Source of the DNA: Wuchereria bancrofti
Lineage: Eukaryota; Nematoda; Chromadorea; Rhabditida; Onchocercidae
Direction of reading: 5' to 3'
DNA length: 64,000 nucleotides
Assembly (NCBI GenBank): GCA_005281725.1
Contig: SSBO01000012.1
Span: forward strand, 1,842,194 to 1,906,193
Shown one piece after another: positions 12,873 through 26,284 of the stretch. The notes under the pieces are model-generated. The model searched no databases. It was not told the DNA's origin and saw only the letters and a program-made list of their open reading frames with translations. The position numbers and the translations under genes are program-made. Position 1 is the first letter of the stretch, and the number at the start of each line of letters is the position of its first letter.

Positions 12873-15800
12873 ATGTCGGGGAACACTGAAATGAGTGATG
12901 GTGGAATCGTTAGGACCGACGACCAACCTCCGGCTAATCCGGAGCAGCAACGGGTACTTTTTTAAATATGATATATCCTTCTTAAGCATTTTCTGTTAGT
13001 TTTTATTTTGGAATGGCGATTTGGTTGTATCGCGGTGGAGAGAGATAAAGAGATAGAAATCCTTATATCTCCTTTTTTTTGTATTTCAGGGCTTCGATAC
13101 ATGGACATTCATTAAAGGGATGCTATATCGCATTATGATCGTTTACTTTGTGACGTCATTTTTGAAAAGTACTTTTGTTTTTTTTTTTTTTTTTTTTATC
13201 AGTGATCATAGTGTTTCAAAAATAAAAATATTCTTGTTGTAGATTTTATGAATGGACGGTCTGGTGGTGTTGGTTATAATAATACGGGAGTGTCGAACAC
13301 AGGTGCCTCTTTACCCTCGCGAAATCTTTTCCAACCAGGGCAGAAGTTTGATCTATATATATACCTCTCGGATTCGGTTTGTTTTAAATGTAGAATTTGA
13401 TGCTTGCTTGTTTGTTATGCTAATAATAGGGATCTGTGTTTTTTTTTCTGTTTATTTAAATTTCTTATGGAATACATCCACAATTGATTTTGTTTTTTGC
13501 GAATTAAGTTTGGAAGACTTTTAGCAGGACAAATTCGATGAATTTGATGACGAAAGTGCGCTGTTTTGGAAAGAAACCGGCATAACATATAGTGATTGGA
13601 CATCTGGTCCAGATGGTGATGGTTCACGTACTAAATCAGCTACATTTCCCACTCCCAAATCGCTTGCTAATAATGGCTCGTTATACATACATGTATTCAT
13701 TGTAAAGAAAGATCAGTCACCTGATCGTAGAAGTCGCCTTCATGTTAAAAGAGAGGTTACTTTTTGATTATGACAACAATATTTCATTCTAGTCGAATCA
13801 AATTTTTTAAACATTTTATCGTTTCAAGGTTAAAATCCGTGTAATATTATGAAATATATTAGGATGCTGTACGTCATCCATACTTTTTGAGGCTAATAAT
13901 AGTTTCACTGTTTATAGTTTTCAGGTGCTGTATAATGTACGACAACTTAATAAATACAAGAAGAAGTATTATAAGAAAACACAAAATCTACTTACTGGTA
14001 AGACAGAGCAGACTGAAGAAGAACAAAAGAAGGCTGAAGTGATGAGTTTTGAAGTACTCAATTATTGGCACCCAAATTTAACGATTAGTCTTGTCGATGA
14101 TCAGACGGCATGGCAAAGAGGTACTTTTTTGACTACATTTTAAAGAGGATTCATGGTTTTATAAAAATTTGCATGAAATTATTTGTAAATACTGGTCAAA
14201 TTGTTGTCTTGTTTGCTTCTAATTAGTTCATTATTAGCGATCTGTTTTGCAGGTTCTTTACCATCTCCCCTTGATGAAGCTGTAAAGTTTGATCCTATTG
14301 ATAACACCTACAAGCCCATATTCTTTTTCAACGACTATTGGAACTTAGCGGCCGACTATATATTAATAAATAGCTCGGTTCAAGAACTAAAGCTCTCAGT
14401 CCGGTATGCACCAATATCATTATTTAAATGGCAGTTATACGCATCGCAGCAGGTTAGTTTTACGTGGTAGAGAAAAATGTGTGAAACATTATAATACAAA
14501 GTCTGCAGAACGAGTTTCCGCGCTTTTATTCAGCTGTTCAAAAATTTTTGTTTGGCCTGCATAAAGCGCTAAAAAGTATGGTGAGCATTAACGTTCAAAA
14601 CTGTAATTGGTTTTGGACGTCAGTCCTTCAACCTACATTTTATCTCTGTTTTGCTGAGGTTTTTTTTTTTCTTAACTTTATTTCTCAACAATTTTTACTA
14701 ACTGCTTTCCTGTAGATGCGCGGGAAGTGGTCACAGATGTTCGGTGGTGAACTGTTTGAAGATGGAGATGATGACCAGGACTCAATCAAACAGGCACTTC
14801 TCGAAACAAGTCCAGTATTGCTTGGTTAGTCATTTCATTTTAGAAGTATGCCGTTATTTTAATAATTCATTTTTTCATTTGTAGAAAATTCTGTTTTCAG
14901 GACTGACAATTACTGTTTCATTGTTGCATACTGTTTTCGAGTTTTTGGCTTTCAAAAATGATATCCAGTTTTGGAGATCACGAAAGAGCTTGGAGGTTTG
15001 TGAGAATTTTCTATTGCGGAATGTTGTATATTCTTTTACTTATGTTAAATTTGTTTTGCAGGGCCTATCTGTTCGTTCAGTTTTATTCAGCGTGTTCCAA
15101 TCTGTCATCGTTTTTTTGTATATTTGTGATAATGATACTTCATGGATTATCAAAATGTCTGTTGGAGTTGGTTTGGTGATTGAACTATGGAAAATACCGA
15201 AATGTGTCAATATAAATGTATGATTTTCATTTTCACAATTTACAGATGATATATTTTGAAATCGTTGTCTTCTGCCAAGAAATTTTAACTGGCAATCATA
15301 ATATATATTCAGTATACGCTACCAGCTTTGCTTACTTTGTTTACTTCGTTTACTCGATATTCAGGATCTAAAACCACCATTTAAGGTTGACCAGACCCAA
15401 AAACTATTTGGTTTCTTGCCAAAGATCATATTTACTGATAAGGGATCATATGTTGAATCAGATACAAAGCAGTATGATCAGGTTAGTTTGTTTGGTTATA
15501 GTTTATTATGGTAACCATAGCTGTACTTGCTTTTTCGACGATATATTTAACCTTGTTCTTAGTGGTAATTTTGTTGAAATGAAGATTCGAAGTACTTTGT
15601 AAAAGGAAAATTGAGATTTTTATACCTATAGAACTCGTCAAAAGTTTGGTGTGATAATTTTTTTGAATATATTGATATCTGGTGTTGCGCCATCGAATCT
15701 TTTATAATTTTAGTTAGCCTTCAAATATTTGTCATGGGTACTTTTTCCACTGCTTGGTGGCTATGCAGTGTACTCCCTTATGTATGTCGAACAACGTGGT

Positions 15801-16619
15801 TGGTATAGTTGGATATTAAGCATGCTGTATAGCTTTTTACTAACATTTGGATTTATTATGATGACACCACAGGTTGGCTTTCAGTGCAGTCAAAAATTCA
15901 CGTCTTTTTTACGAACATATTTGGCCTGTATTTCTAAATATTTGTTTAATTTAACTCTGAAAGAAGAATGAGATATACGTTGCATATTTCAGCTTTTTAT
16001 AAATTATAAGTTAAAATCTGTGGCTCATTTGCCTTGGCGCATGTTAACATACAAATTCATCAATACGTTCATCGATGATCTCTTTGCTTTTGTCATCAGA
16101 ATGCCAACAATGTATCGTTTAGGATGTTTTCGAGATGATATTGTGTTTTTGGTTGGTTGCTAACTTTTTAATAAGATACATTGTTCCAGTCATTTACACA
16201 CATAGTATGAATCCTTTTTAGATAAATTTTCAGAAGCAAATTAATTTGAGCTTACTTAGACTACAGGTGAAATATATGCTAATGTGTCAGAACTTCCTGG
16301 CAAATCACTATATCTTTTTAACTGTTTAATTCTTTTTTTTATCCTTGTTTTTCTCGTTTTTTCTTTTTTTTTACATATATAATCTGTGAAAAATATATAT
16401 ATTTACTTTTCTTAATCTGTTCAGATATATATTTATCAAAGGTGGATTTATCGAGTTGATCCAACACGTGTGAACGAATATGGGGTTTCGCTGGAAGATC
16501 CAACTGGCGAAAGCGAATCACAAAAGCAATTGGCGGATGCCAAACCACCCGATAATAGTGATCTACACACCCCGACTGAAACAGTTCAAAATAATACAGA
16601 AACGAAGAAAGAGCGATAA
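12873..16619 (+). CDS. clptm1: CLPTM1-family transmembrane protein (13 exons, 636 aa)
   Basis: CLPTM1 proteins are multipass ER/Golgi membrane proteins; in vertebrates CLPTM1 limits forward trafficking of GABA-A receptors. Exons: 12873-12953, 13090-13168, 13243-13376, 13525-13755, 13925-14120, 14253-14452, 14716-14824, 14901-14995, 15062-15217, 15365-15481, 15714-15872, 15993-16151, 16425-16619. They join in frame to 636 codons plus TAA, close to the ~670 residues of the human protein. A first membrane segment lies at about residues 38-53, followed by a large lumenal region (ISLVDDQTAW, KPIFFFNDYWNL, RYAPISLFKWQLY). A cluster of hydrophobic segments follows at about 342-362, 379-396, 405-416, 471-490 and 496-516. 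Family blocks such as HTVFEFLAFKNDIQFW and LPWRMLTYKFINTFIDDLFA are clear. The tail is polar. The start is the first ATG after a splice-leader-like acceptor. A canonical AATAAA lies at 16787-16792. No truncation or frameshift seen. Confidence 0.95.
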
Positions 16620-16786
16620 GCTTTAATTACCAAGATCTCTCATTTCTGGTGTCCATGGAAATAGTTATTTAAACTGAAAATAGTAATTGAGAACTTAACT
16701 TATAAATTTTCAAAATTTGTGTTATTTCTATCGCACTGGAAAAACCTTATTTACATGGAAAAAACTGTGTCTTTTGTTTTTTCGGG

Positions 16787-16792
16787 AATAAA
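16787..16792 (+). terminator. polyadenylation signal AATAAA after CLPTM1
   Basis: Canonical AATAAA about 168 nt downstream of the CLPTM1 stop codon. Confidence 0.5.
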
Positions 16793-18605
16793 ATTGAGCA
16801 AGCTCCAGTTTTTTCATTTTTTTGATGTGAATATATGATTCATGCGCGGTGTGAAGAAATGTTTTAAATGCTTTTTTGTGATATTTTCAGTAATTATATA
16901 ATGAAAAATTTGTCTGAATTGTGGCAATAAAAACCAAACTGACATATAAAGAAGGTATGCAAGTAGGGCAATGAACACTTGGCGATAAATAAAAGTGATA
17001 ATATTTGATGAAATGAAGTATAAGATAAGGTGGGGAAAGTCCTCACCCTCTGAGAAAGCAAATTATTTTAGGAAATGAGGGTCTTGATGAGTTACGAGTT
17101 TTATGTCAGTTCATAAATTAGTCACTTTTATGCAGTAGAGTTCCGTTTAGGTATACCTATTTAGAGTGAGTCATGAGCTTTTACATTCTGGTTGCGATGA
17201 TGACAGTGTTTTATTTAAAAAAAAAGAAAAAAGAAAACGAACACAGAGATTGGTTGCTGACATGGACTTGGAGTAGTGGTGTTGTCTGGGTCAGTTGCGT
17301 CTTCATGTGAAATGGGCAGGAAGACTTGATGTTCTTGACCAAGATTTAAAGTTATAAAATGTTCTAGAAATTCAACTTGGGAATAACTGCTAAGTATATA
17401 TGTGCCATAGAATTGTAATTTATCATTGTTCATTACTCATCATTCATCATTGGAGCTGTTATTTCAAGGCACTTATCAGCAGTCTTTTCTTTAAAGAAAC
17501 GATGGTTTTCGTTTCTAATCGAAACAGTTGCTTTTTCCGAATTGATTTCATTATCATTTATCCTTTAAGCTGAGTAACACACACAGTTTGCTAATGGTGT
17601 CTCCTATTTATGTTTTTCATTATTTTACTGCTTGAATAAATATTTGGACGATAATAACTTTTAGGAATTTGTAAAAGTAATTAGTTCCAAATTTCATAAG
17701 GCTAACAATTATTTGAAGTGTTTAACAACAATTCCGTATTGCTTACATCTTGAAGGACATTTCTAACTGGCGCTAGTTAATTAGTGACCGGGAATGTCTA
17801 CTGTTTCATTGTGATATCTTTTCCAAAAGTTAGTTCATGTTTGATAAGTGCACAACAACTGATATTTTATGCATGTTTCAGCAGCTTTTACCAAGAAAAA
17901 ATATTTTGGAGCGGTATTTTGATTAATATTTAAGTAAAGTATTGTCAGAGTTTCCCAAAAAGAAAAAAAAAGAAAAAAAGCTTAAATAAATCACAAATAG
18001 TACAGTGCATTTTATTATTCTTCAACGAGTTAATATGGTGCAAATAGAGTAACGAAATTTTTAAAATTAATAATTTTTTTTTCCCTGTTTGCTACTACTG
18101 TATAAATAAACCATTGCTTCTTTTTCTTTAAATATTTAGTTATATATGTTAAATGGAATTAAATTAAAAATAAGTTGGCTGGAAAAATTTATGACAAATA
18201 AATAAGCATATATGCAGCAGCTATTAGAAATTTGTGGAATATGGAGCTTGTATTGTTTTTTCAGTTCAGCGATTATTTATTACCCACAAACTTATATTCT
18301 CATCAAAAAGTATCTTATATAAGTAATTGTTATGTCTTACATTATCATCAATATTCTAAAGTGCTATATCCAGAATGTTTAAGATTTCATTGCTGTTTAT
18401 TCTATTTTTCAGTCGTTAATTTCACATTTCATGTTACTTTTCCAAAGCTACTTACAAATATCCCTTTGTAATTTAATTTATGGCAAATAAAATACATACA
18501 ATTTGCTTAAATTTTCTATTCATTGTTTTATTAATTCATTTTATAAAAACAAGTGTACAGCATTGAAATGATTTGCAATTACTTTTTTTGTTTTTTATGA
18601 GAGTG
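16793..18605. other. intergenic between CLPTM1 and the secreted-protein gene
   Basis: AT-rich. A minus-strand open frame at 17215-17433 has protein-like composition in its middle (EHQVFLPISHEDATDPD) but ends in a T-run-encoded stretch and has no recognised domain or usable partner exon. Nothing else supported. Confidence 0.4.
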
Positions 18606-18628
18606 AATATTTGCAGTACAGCGTAATA

Positions 18629-20241
18629 ATGAATATTAAAGTAATTGTTGTGACATTGGTAATCGGTGTATTGCTATGGCAGATAGATGCAGCACGTAGT
18701 AAGAGTAGCCGAAAAAAGACAACTGATCGTAGCGATACTTCGAGATTCACTTCATCCTCTTCAGGTAGAATTTTTTTTTTCCATTATTTTGTTTTTCATT
18801 TTGAAATGAGTATTGAAATTCAGGAATGAAAATATAGCTAAACATGATTAATTGCAGGTTTTGCAGAAAATGATGATGAAGATAGGCACAGAAAAGACAA
18901 GAGCCATGGTATGAAAGTTTAATTAATTGGCGTTGACTCAAATGTTTGATTGATTTCACTCCGTGCCTTTTTGTTTAATCATTTTTATATGTGCATCGAT
19001 ATTTCAAAAATTCATTACTAATTACTTTAAAATACAAGTAAATAATCATTGTTAGTATTAGAAGGTATCACGGCAAACTTTATAGGATACGAACGAGAGC
19101 ATAAGGTGGGACAAAGGAAAGATAGAAAATACAGTAGTAGCAGCAGTGAGGAAGATGATAAAGATGGAAAAAATGAGACGGCAATTAATTTGAGTAATAA
19201 GATACACCGAAAAAGGGAATCAAAATTTAAAGAACACCCATCTATGGTACTTCTTTTTTTAATAAATCCAGTAGTTGAATTCTGTATGGAAGGTTAAATC
19301 CTTAAATTATGCCATATCTTTATCCAGTAATCTCTCCATCCGAAATATTTACAGTATATACTACGCCTTATTCTATAAATAATAAACAAGATCACAACTG
19401 TTTAAAGTAATTTGAATGCGCTGCAATGAACTATAATGACACAATATCTATTTCCCCATAAATTTCAATTCACAGTATACTTGGATGGATTTGGTAAGAT
19501 TATCTCTAATTCCTTCGTAAGCAAAATATCATTTCTTGTTGGGTGACATTCTTTCAAAAACTTTATACCTTATGATATAAAATTTCAATATGTTAAAAGG
19601 AAACATGTCGACACTAAACTGATGTCGCCGTTAAGTTTTACAGTAAAGAAATTAGCTATAGTAATATTTGCACCATTTATTAGTAATCAAGTATTATTAA
19701 TACCTCAAACATTAGAAGTGATGTAAAAGGAGGGGATACAATTTGAATTTTGATTTGGAATACTATTGTTTTTCATGCATTTAAACATATTCCTTAATGA
19801 AAAGTTGTGGAAAAGAAACTTTATACAAATCAAAATGAAGATATTCACTGGCTCTCTTTTTTACAGCTTCCATGGATGAAACATGATATCCATCCTGGGC
19901 TTGCTCCAATTCAATCAAATTCGGAAGGTAAGATTTATTGCCTTTTAAACCGAAAAACCGTTGAGAATATAAAATTTCGAAGAGATCGAAAAACAGTCAA
20001 ATTACCCACGTTACAAAGGCAAAGGAGCAAATTAATTTGTTTATGACATACATGAGTCACTAGAAATTTTTCCTTGTTTGTACCTCTTTTTCAAATTCAA
20101 AAAACAATTTAAAGATTGCTGATATTTTCAGCAGTCGAACAAAATGAAGGAAAATTGCTGACATTTTCAGCCGAATCGCATGAAGAAACACTGATGAAAA
20201 AAAAAAATGACCCGTTAAAGGACAATATCCAACACAGATGA
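18629..20241 (+). CDS. small secreted, highly charged protein, unknown family (5 exons, 182 aa)
   Basis: Exons 18629-18764, 18858-18908, 19056-19246, 19867-19927 and 20132-20241 join in frame to 182 residues plus TGA. An N-terminal hydrophobic segment (MNIKVIVVTLVIGVLLW, then QIDAARS) is a clear signal peptide with likely cleavage after Ala-Ala or Asp-Ala. The rest is dominated by Lys/Arg, Asp/Glu and Ser: KSSRKKTTDRSDTS, ENDDEDRHRKDKSH, YSSSSSEEDDKDGK. No cysteines are present after the signal, so it is probably an extended, disorder-prone secreted protein. The start ATG follows a TTTGCAG acceptor by 12 nt, consistent with trans-splicing. An alternative last exon at 20366 could be used in place of 20132, since the phase and acceptor fit; it would give a different, more hydrophobic C-terminus. 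I do not recognise the family. The neighbouring NSD-type gene is convergent. Confidence 0.75.
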
Positions 20242-20365
20242 ATTGCAATATAGACTATTGCTTTGTCAAGTCTATTCTTCGTTCAAAGTAATGTCTATTC
20301 GAATAATGTTCACTGTACGCTTTACGCATATGTAAACTTCATTGAGTTAATAAACTACTTTTGCA

Positions 20366-20500
20366 GAAAATCTACTCAAGTTCAGTATTTCTTCACCAAT
20401 ATGCGTACAGGAAAGTTATATTACATTTTTCATACCAGAAAGACATGGTGAACAAAATAAGCACCAAAAAACTGCATGCACATAAATTCCAAACATCACG
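20366..20500 (+). other. possible alternative 3' exon of the secreted-protein gene
   Basis: CTTTTGCAG precedes 20366. Splicing from the donor after 19927 keeps phase (GAA) and gives a roughly 39-residue tail ending at a TAA near 20490. There is no evidence of use beyond the splice signal and open phase. Confidence 0.3.
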
Positions 20501-21739
20501 CTGAATTTAAAATATTATAGCCCAGAAACAGAATAATAAAAGCGACCGAAATAAATATTTCAGGAATAACTTCAAAAATCACTTCAAGTTTAGAAAAAGA
20601 GCAATATTACGAAAAGACTTAGATCGCATAAATGCACAACCTGAAATAAGCAATACAAATAAAGTAATAAATAGATTTCGTATGATAATTAAAGCAATAA
20701 ACCACAAGAATTAGAGAAAATGAAGAACAAAAAAACAAGAGATATCTCGATGTTAATCAACAGTGTTAATTCATGTTCAAAGCAATGTTCGTTCAAATCT
20801 AGCCATTAGTCAACGTGCAGAAATTTAATAAAAATGAAGTAGATGGAAATACAGAAAGAACTTTAGTAGAAAACTTAAAAATTAAAAAGAACAATACCGG
20901 AATATATTAATGAAGATAACGGAAACGATTTTTTATGCAATAAAATCATGATATTTAAAATAAAATGAACACGCACATACATTTAAAACAATAAACCTAA
21001 TGGATTAGCAATAAAGAATTCCCTTGTCATTTTCTTCATCTTTAACTATCTGTGTAATACCAACCGTTGGGAGTTCATTATCGCTTATTAACACAGAGTC
21101 TTAACAAATTCATTAAATAAAATGAATAATTTCCAATAAAGCCAAGCAAGAAACAAGGAAATCTTTAGAGCTTTGTTCAAATGGAAAGACAAATTAAATC
21201 GATACCTAATAGTTTTAGCATTTCAAGAAAATAATTTGTTTTTATATTCACTTTTTTCTTTTCCCAGTTGCTCTGCAATAGAATTTCCAAGAAATTCATC
21301 CTCTAACTCAATCAGTCAACTGCTGTTGCCTTGACTGATAATGAGCATTTTTTAAAGAAGCATTAGCAATGATATTTGTCAGGTCTTTTCCTGAGCATAA
21401 ATGCTTTTCAGCTCCATTTCTTTCCACTTTTTCAGAAATAACTGCAAGTTATTTATATGATGGATTCAAGGTAGAAAAAGTCATCAGAAAACATTTTTTG
21501 TGTTGAAATTACAAAAATTTACATGTTTGTAATTTCCGTGGTCGCTTTCTTTCACCATTGCTTTTCACAAAATCTGAAAAGTTCATATCAAAAACAACAT
21601 TACTTTATTCCATTCAATAACAAAATGTATCAGAACACCATATGTGAATAACTAAAACGTTTGTCGTAGGATTCCTTTCAAAATAAGGCAAAAGTCAATA
21701 CATGAAGGGTCCAGAAATTCCCCAAAATGGAATAAATTA
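20501..21739. other. 3' intergenic between two convergent genes
   Basis: AT-rich sequence between the secreted-protein gene and the end of the NSD-type gene. No gene, RNA or structured repeat is apparent. Confidence 0.6.
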
Positions 21740-24700
21740 TCAAAAAATTTTACAAGCTTGTTCTTTTCTTGCACCTTTGTTTTCATCAGAGTATTTGCTT
21801 CGCTTATTTTGCACATATTCCTGGACTAGATGATCGTTGCTTTCACAAATCTGTAAATTATTTAAATGAGCTGGAAAATCAAGGATATTCATCCATAATA
21901 TGAAAAACAAATATTACTTCATTGAAACTCTTGAACTGGATTGTTCTCGACTGAACATTTCCTGCTGTGTTATTATTATCATTGACGTGTTCGTTCAACA
22001 CAGAAAGATCTTTCACACTTGCTTTTCGTGTTGTATTCGCTTTTCTCTGGAAATTTAATTTTATTTATACAATACAATAAAAGCGCAAGAAAAAAAGCTT
22101 GGTAAAAAGCAATTACCCCAATTATGCGTCGACAGTTTTTAGAACCACAGAAACATTCCATGCCCACAAGGCCTTCAATAATTTCCGTATCATAATCAAA
22201 AGTCAACTCCTCACCTAAAAATAATGCAGGAAAATTTCAATGACTGGCTTTAAAAAATGCAGTGGTCAAGTATACAAATCTTAATGACTCGATTAATTCA
22301 AACCATTGGGTACCTTTTTTGATATCTTTAATTGTCGAAATTTTGAGTCTGTAAATTCCATCAACCTGCAAAGAAACAAAACTACGACAATTATAAATTA
22401 AGCAATAAAAGAATCCAGACAGTAAATGGGGGTACATACCACCACAGCATCCACTTTAGTGTTCGGTTCACATGAATGGTTGAACGACCGAGCAATATTG
22501 CCATAATTTCGTGCATCCACGTAAAAATCATTTGTCAATTGCATCCCAAAATATGACGCCTCTAAATCATTAAATAAACAACGAAACCGCAGTTTTTCCA
22601 AATATTCGTCCTTCGTCATCACATATCCAACATATTCGGTTAAATCAATACCCTAAAAGAGCATTTCATTAAAAATGGTTTTGTTTCTGCATTATTTCAT
22701 ATGCAATTTAAAAAAATCCGATATTTCCTTCTTTTCTAATTAACAAACTATTGAAATGCAGTAACAAGATGGTTGCCTGTTTCGATCAAGACAAATATAT
22801 GATTCCTTCATTTTAAAATTATTCACTGATAAAATAAAACCAATAAATTTCAAGCTTTGATAAAGCTAGTAAGTTTTACGTTTTGAACTAAGAACATTAC
22901 ATTCTATTTGATGCCTTACTTTATCAATATCACATTTCGCGAAGGCACCAAATCCTTTTAACATGGTTGGTTTTTCCTCCATAAATAAATTATCATCATT
23001 GGTATCATGATGCCGCAAAAAATTATTCGTACACATCTTTTGTGATGGTAAAAGGGAATTTTCACTGGTAACCAGTTTCGTAGTTCTTTTCAAAATCTGT
23101 CGCTTTGTACCGCCTACAAGTGCGTTCCGCTTTCCCAAGTAAGTTGAATCACAATCCTATAATCACATTTTTAACAAAACTTTGAAGAATTCACAGTGCC
23201 ATTTAATGTGCTACAGAATCAACACTAATGATTTAATAAAAAAAAAAAATTGATTAGAAAAGAAATAGAAAATAACCTCAGGACATTCTGTCATCAAGAT
23301 CCGATTCAAGCAATTGTGGGCAACAGTACAACGCATTCCATTGATAGGTTCACAATTACAGTGACCTAATTCCGTTGTGTCTGATAATGCTCTGGCTAGG
23401 CGCATATTTATATTTGTCTGAAGTTCATAATACAACTATATTTCTGTAATAAGTCGACACCCTGATTACAGCTCAAAATTCCTCTAAAACTGTGACTTAA
23501 CTTCAGCTATCCTTTTTAGTTTTTCACCATCCTGACAAGTTGTTTTCTAGAAAGTTTTTCTTTTCTGGTTTTTAAATAATTACACTCATGAAACACAAAG
23601 AAATGAAACAGTGTAATGTGTAGAATCTAGAATGATTTAAAAGGCACCTTAATTCTCGTATACTTTGATACCTTAACTTCTTGTGGAAGTGGACGCCTGA
23701 TACCAACTACTGCTTTCGAACTAGCGTATATAGCTTCAGCAGCTAAAATTCCACTTATCTAATCAACATTTACACAACAAAACCGTAGTGATAAAAATTT
23801 CATAGTCTGGAAAAATCAAAGAAAAAAGTTTATGTATTATACCTCCTGCATTTTAAAGAAATTTTATCAAGCTCAAAGAGTTATAAGACGCTAGAAAATG
23901 TACAATTCAATTCAAGTTTCATTAAGAATACTGTGTAGCACTGCTTCCATAACAATCTCTTAGCCTCACTCAATATCACATGCATATGTAGTTTTGAAAA
24001 AAAAAAACCTTTGTAAATCTTTGCATGCGCTTTCATGCGCTTCCAAAATGAACAATTCAGTGTCTTTGGAAGTGGAACCAAGTCCCTACATGTTACGACA
24101 TCATAATTTGGAACATCCAATCCCTCAACCCACTGTACAAGCACATAGCCCGGCTAAAATAAAAACAATAAGATACATGACAGATCTATAGGAAATTGCA
24201 AACTTTTCACAAAGCAATGTGATGGATAATATAATTTTCACTTGTGAAACATGGGAACAAAAAAATATCAATACCTCGCGAAGTTTTCCAAACAAATTAT
24301 TCATAGAATATAACGATACTGGCAATAAATCAGCATGAAGAGATCTTGCGGGCCAAAAACTGAAAGATAAGACTAAACGAAACAAATTATCGAAATGATG
24401 ATTTAACATATTTCGCATTCGCAAAACTCACAATATTTGGAATCTATATGAGAGATGTTCGGAAATGTTTCGTTAACAATTCAAAAAATTTGCGGAATTA
24501 TTTCGGAAAAAAAAAAACGAAAAAAAATAAGGTTTTTACTTGGATTTGTAAGTTGCCAAAACGTAGTCACCAATTCTCGGAAAGTCGAAACATCGACAGA
24601 AATCGCACACAAATGCAAAATTTTCTGCTTTCGCATCTTTGATTTTATTTTTCCCAGCAACACAGCTATGGCAAAAAGAACGTATGCAAGAGTTACATGC

Positions 24701-26284
24701 CATTTTTTGAGAATCATTTTCTACAAAAGAATATAAGAATCCATAAGTACGAAACGTTTTGTTATTATTGATAGTTTAATTAGTGGTTTCGGCAAATTAG
24801 AATATGCTCTTCAGTGCTTTCCTTCTTTTTAATGTAAAATTTACCGAAAGAATTTTCACATTTAACGCAGTATGGAATATTCCTTTTTGACGCACGCTTC
24901 ACAGTGCTATGTCTGGGACAAAGTATATAGCGATCGCGTTTTCGATCCATATGCAGCGAACCGACTATGACGCATGAAGGATGCCAAGCGAATACACATT
25001 TCACGCACTGTATAAATTTCCCTGGAAATTAATTATAGGTCTCTTCGTGAGCATGCAGTTCGCAAGAAAACAGATGAGGAAAACTGGAACTTTAAAAGTC
25101 GCTAAATAAGTATACTATAGCAAAACAACACCAAAAAATGATTACCTAGAAAAGCTCGTGTTCGTAGAAGCTCTTGATTACAAAAGTTGCATTCATGTTG
25201 AGGACATATCCACTTTTTACTGTCTTTTAAATTAATACAGAGATCACCATGTCTGTCCAATATATGAATTCTTGGCAAGAAGTCACCTGAACAAACAGAT
25301 ATGAAACTGTTAGTGGAATGATAGCAATTACATTGTTTTTCTGAACAAATAGAGGACTCCCGTAGTAAGAAACTTGAATAGTTTCAATAAGAACCTTCTG
25401 TAAAAATCAAAAAGCAGTTTTCGTGGAATCGCAAAGTGCACGATGGGGAACTGCATTTCCTAATTTTATTATTGCCGAAATCAGAAGTATCTTCATCAGT
25501 AGTGGCTGCATTTTCAATACTAGTTGAGGGGCAACGAACAAATTCCCCATCTTCAGATTCGTCCATCTTCTCACAAATGAAGCATTCCTGTTTCCCAACA
25601 TCTGAAGATGAACTAAATACATAATTTTGTACAGCAAAATATTATCTTTGCAATTGAAAACTGAAGCTTCAGAAACTTTAATATCGGTAGCCATTAAAGC
25701 ATTCATTTCACCGATTTTCAAAAATGCATTAGTGCAAACAGCACCTTAGTTCAAACGTTCATGTTATTCTTAGTCATTAGCAACAAGCATATTGGTTTGA
25801 AGAGCATTAGACCGATCAGTAGCTAGTTCTAGTGCATGTGCGGCTACATCCTATATGCAGACATACATGTTACGGAAGTACAAACGTCTTGAACATAAAT
25901 TGAACAAAAATTGACCTAGTAAAACTAATCAAGCCATGAAAAGCCAATAATCGGGTAGAAAAGACAGTATGCGATAAGACATAAATATGTCATTTGGATT
26001 ATCAGAAAACTCTTGTATACTATCACGGAATCTAGGAAAAGTATGCACATGGACATATACACAGCAGTGAAAACATGACCAGAATGAGGCATTATAAGCC
26101 AAGTGGATGAAAAGTTAGTAAACGTACTGAATTGACGTCTTCCCCAACGATTCTCTTTGGAATCATCAGATTCCTTATCAGATAGTTCCAGCACTGCAAA
26201 AAAAAAGTATTATTACCAGTTTTATTGAATTCCAACTTAGTGACACAATCCTGTTCTAAGTTTTTCAAATCAGGAAATTGTATT
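21740..26284 (-). CDS. NSD/MES-4-type SET-domain histone methyltransferase
   Basis: Probable histone H3 lysine-36 methyltransferase acting in the nucleus. Exons placed with confidence, in transcript order: 25612 (or 25601)-25395, 25286-25146, 25021-24845, 24720-24540, 24359-24275, 24153-24009, 23742-23648, 23417-23277, 23156-22920, 22652-22440, 22365-22314, 22214-22117, 22046-21918, 21850-21740 (TGA). They encode about 670 residues. Domain order: three PHD-like Cys/His fingers (QECFICEKMDESEDG; KKWICPQHECNFC; YCVKCE with ACNSCIRSFCHSC), then PWWP (PRIGDYVLATYKSNFWPAR), AWS (HCNCEPINGMRC, CLNRILMTEC), SET (KGFGAFAKCDID, SFNHSCEPN, ELTFDYD) and post-SET (CFCGSKNCRR). The catalytic NHSC and the post-SET cysteines are intact. 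The order matches the C-terminal half of NSD proteins. The N-terminal exons between about 25612 and 26284 are uncertain; candidates at 26284-26218, 26193-26128 and 25843-25813 can be phased in more than one way. Confidence 0.88.

Noticed and set aside
25744..25785. An extra N-terminal exon of the NSD-type gene ending in AND or starting after ACTAAG
   Set aside because: The phases do not match and the intron would be about 40 nt with a poor acceptor. The N-terminus is left unresolved.
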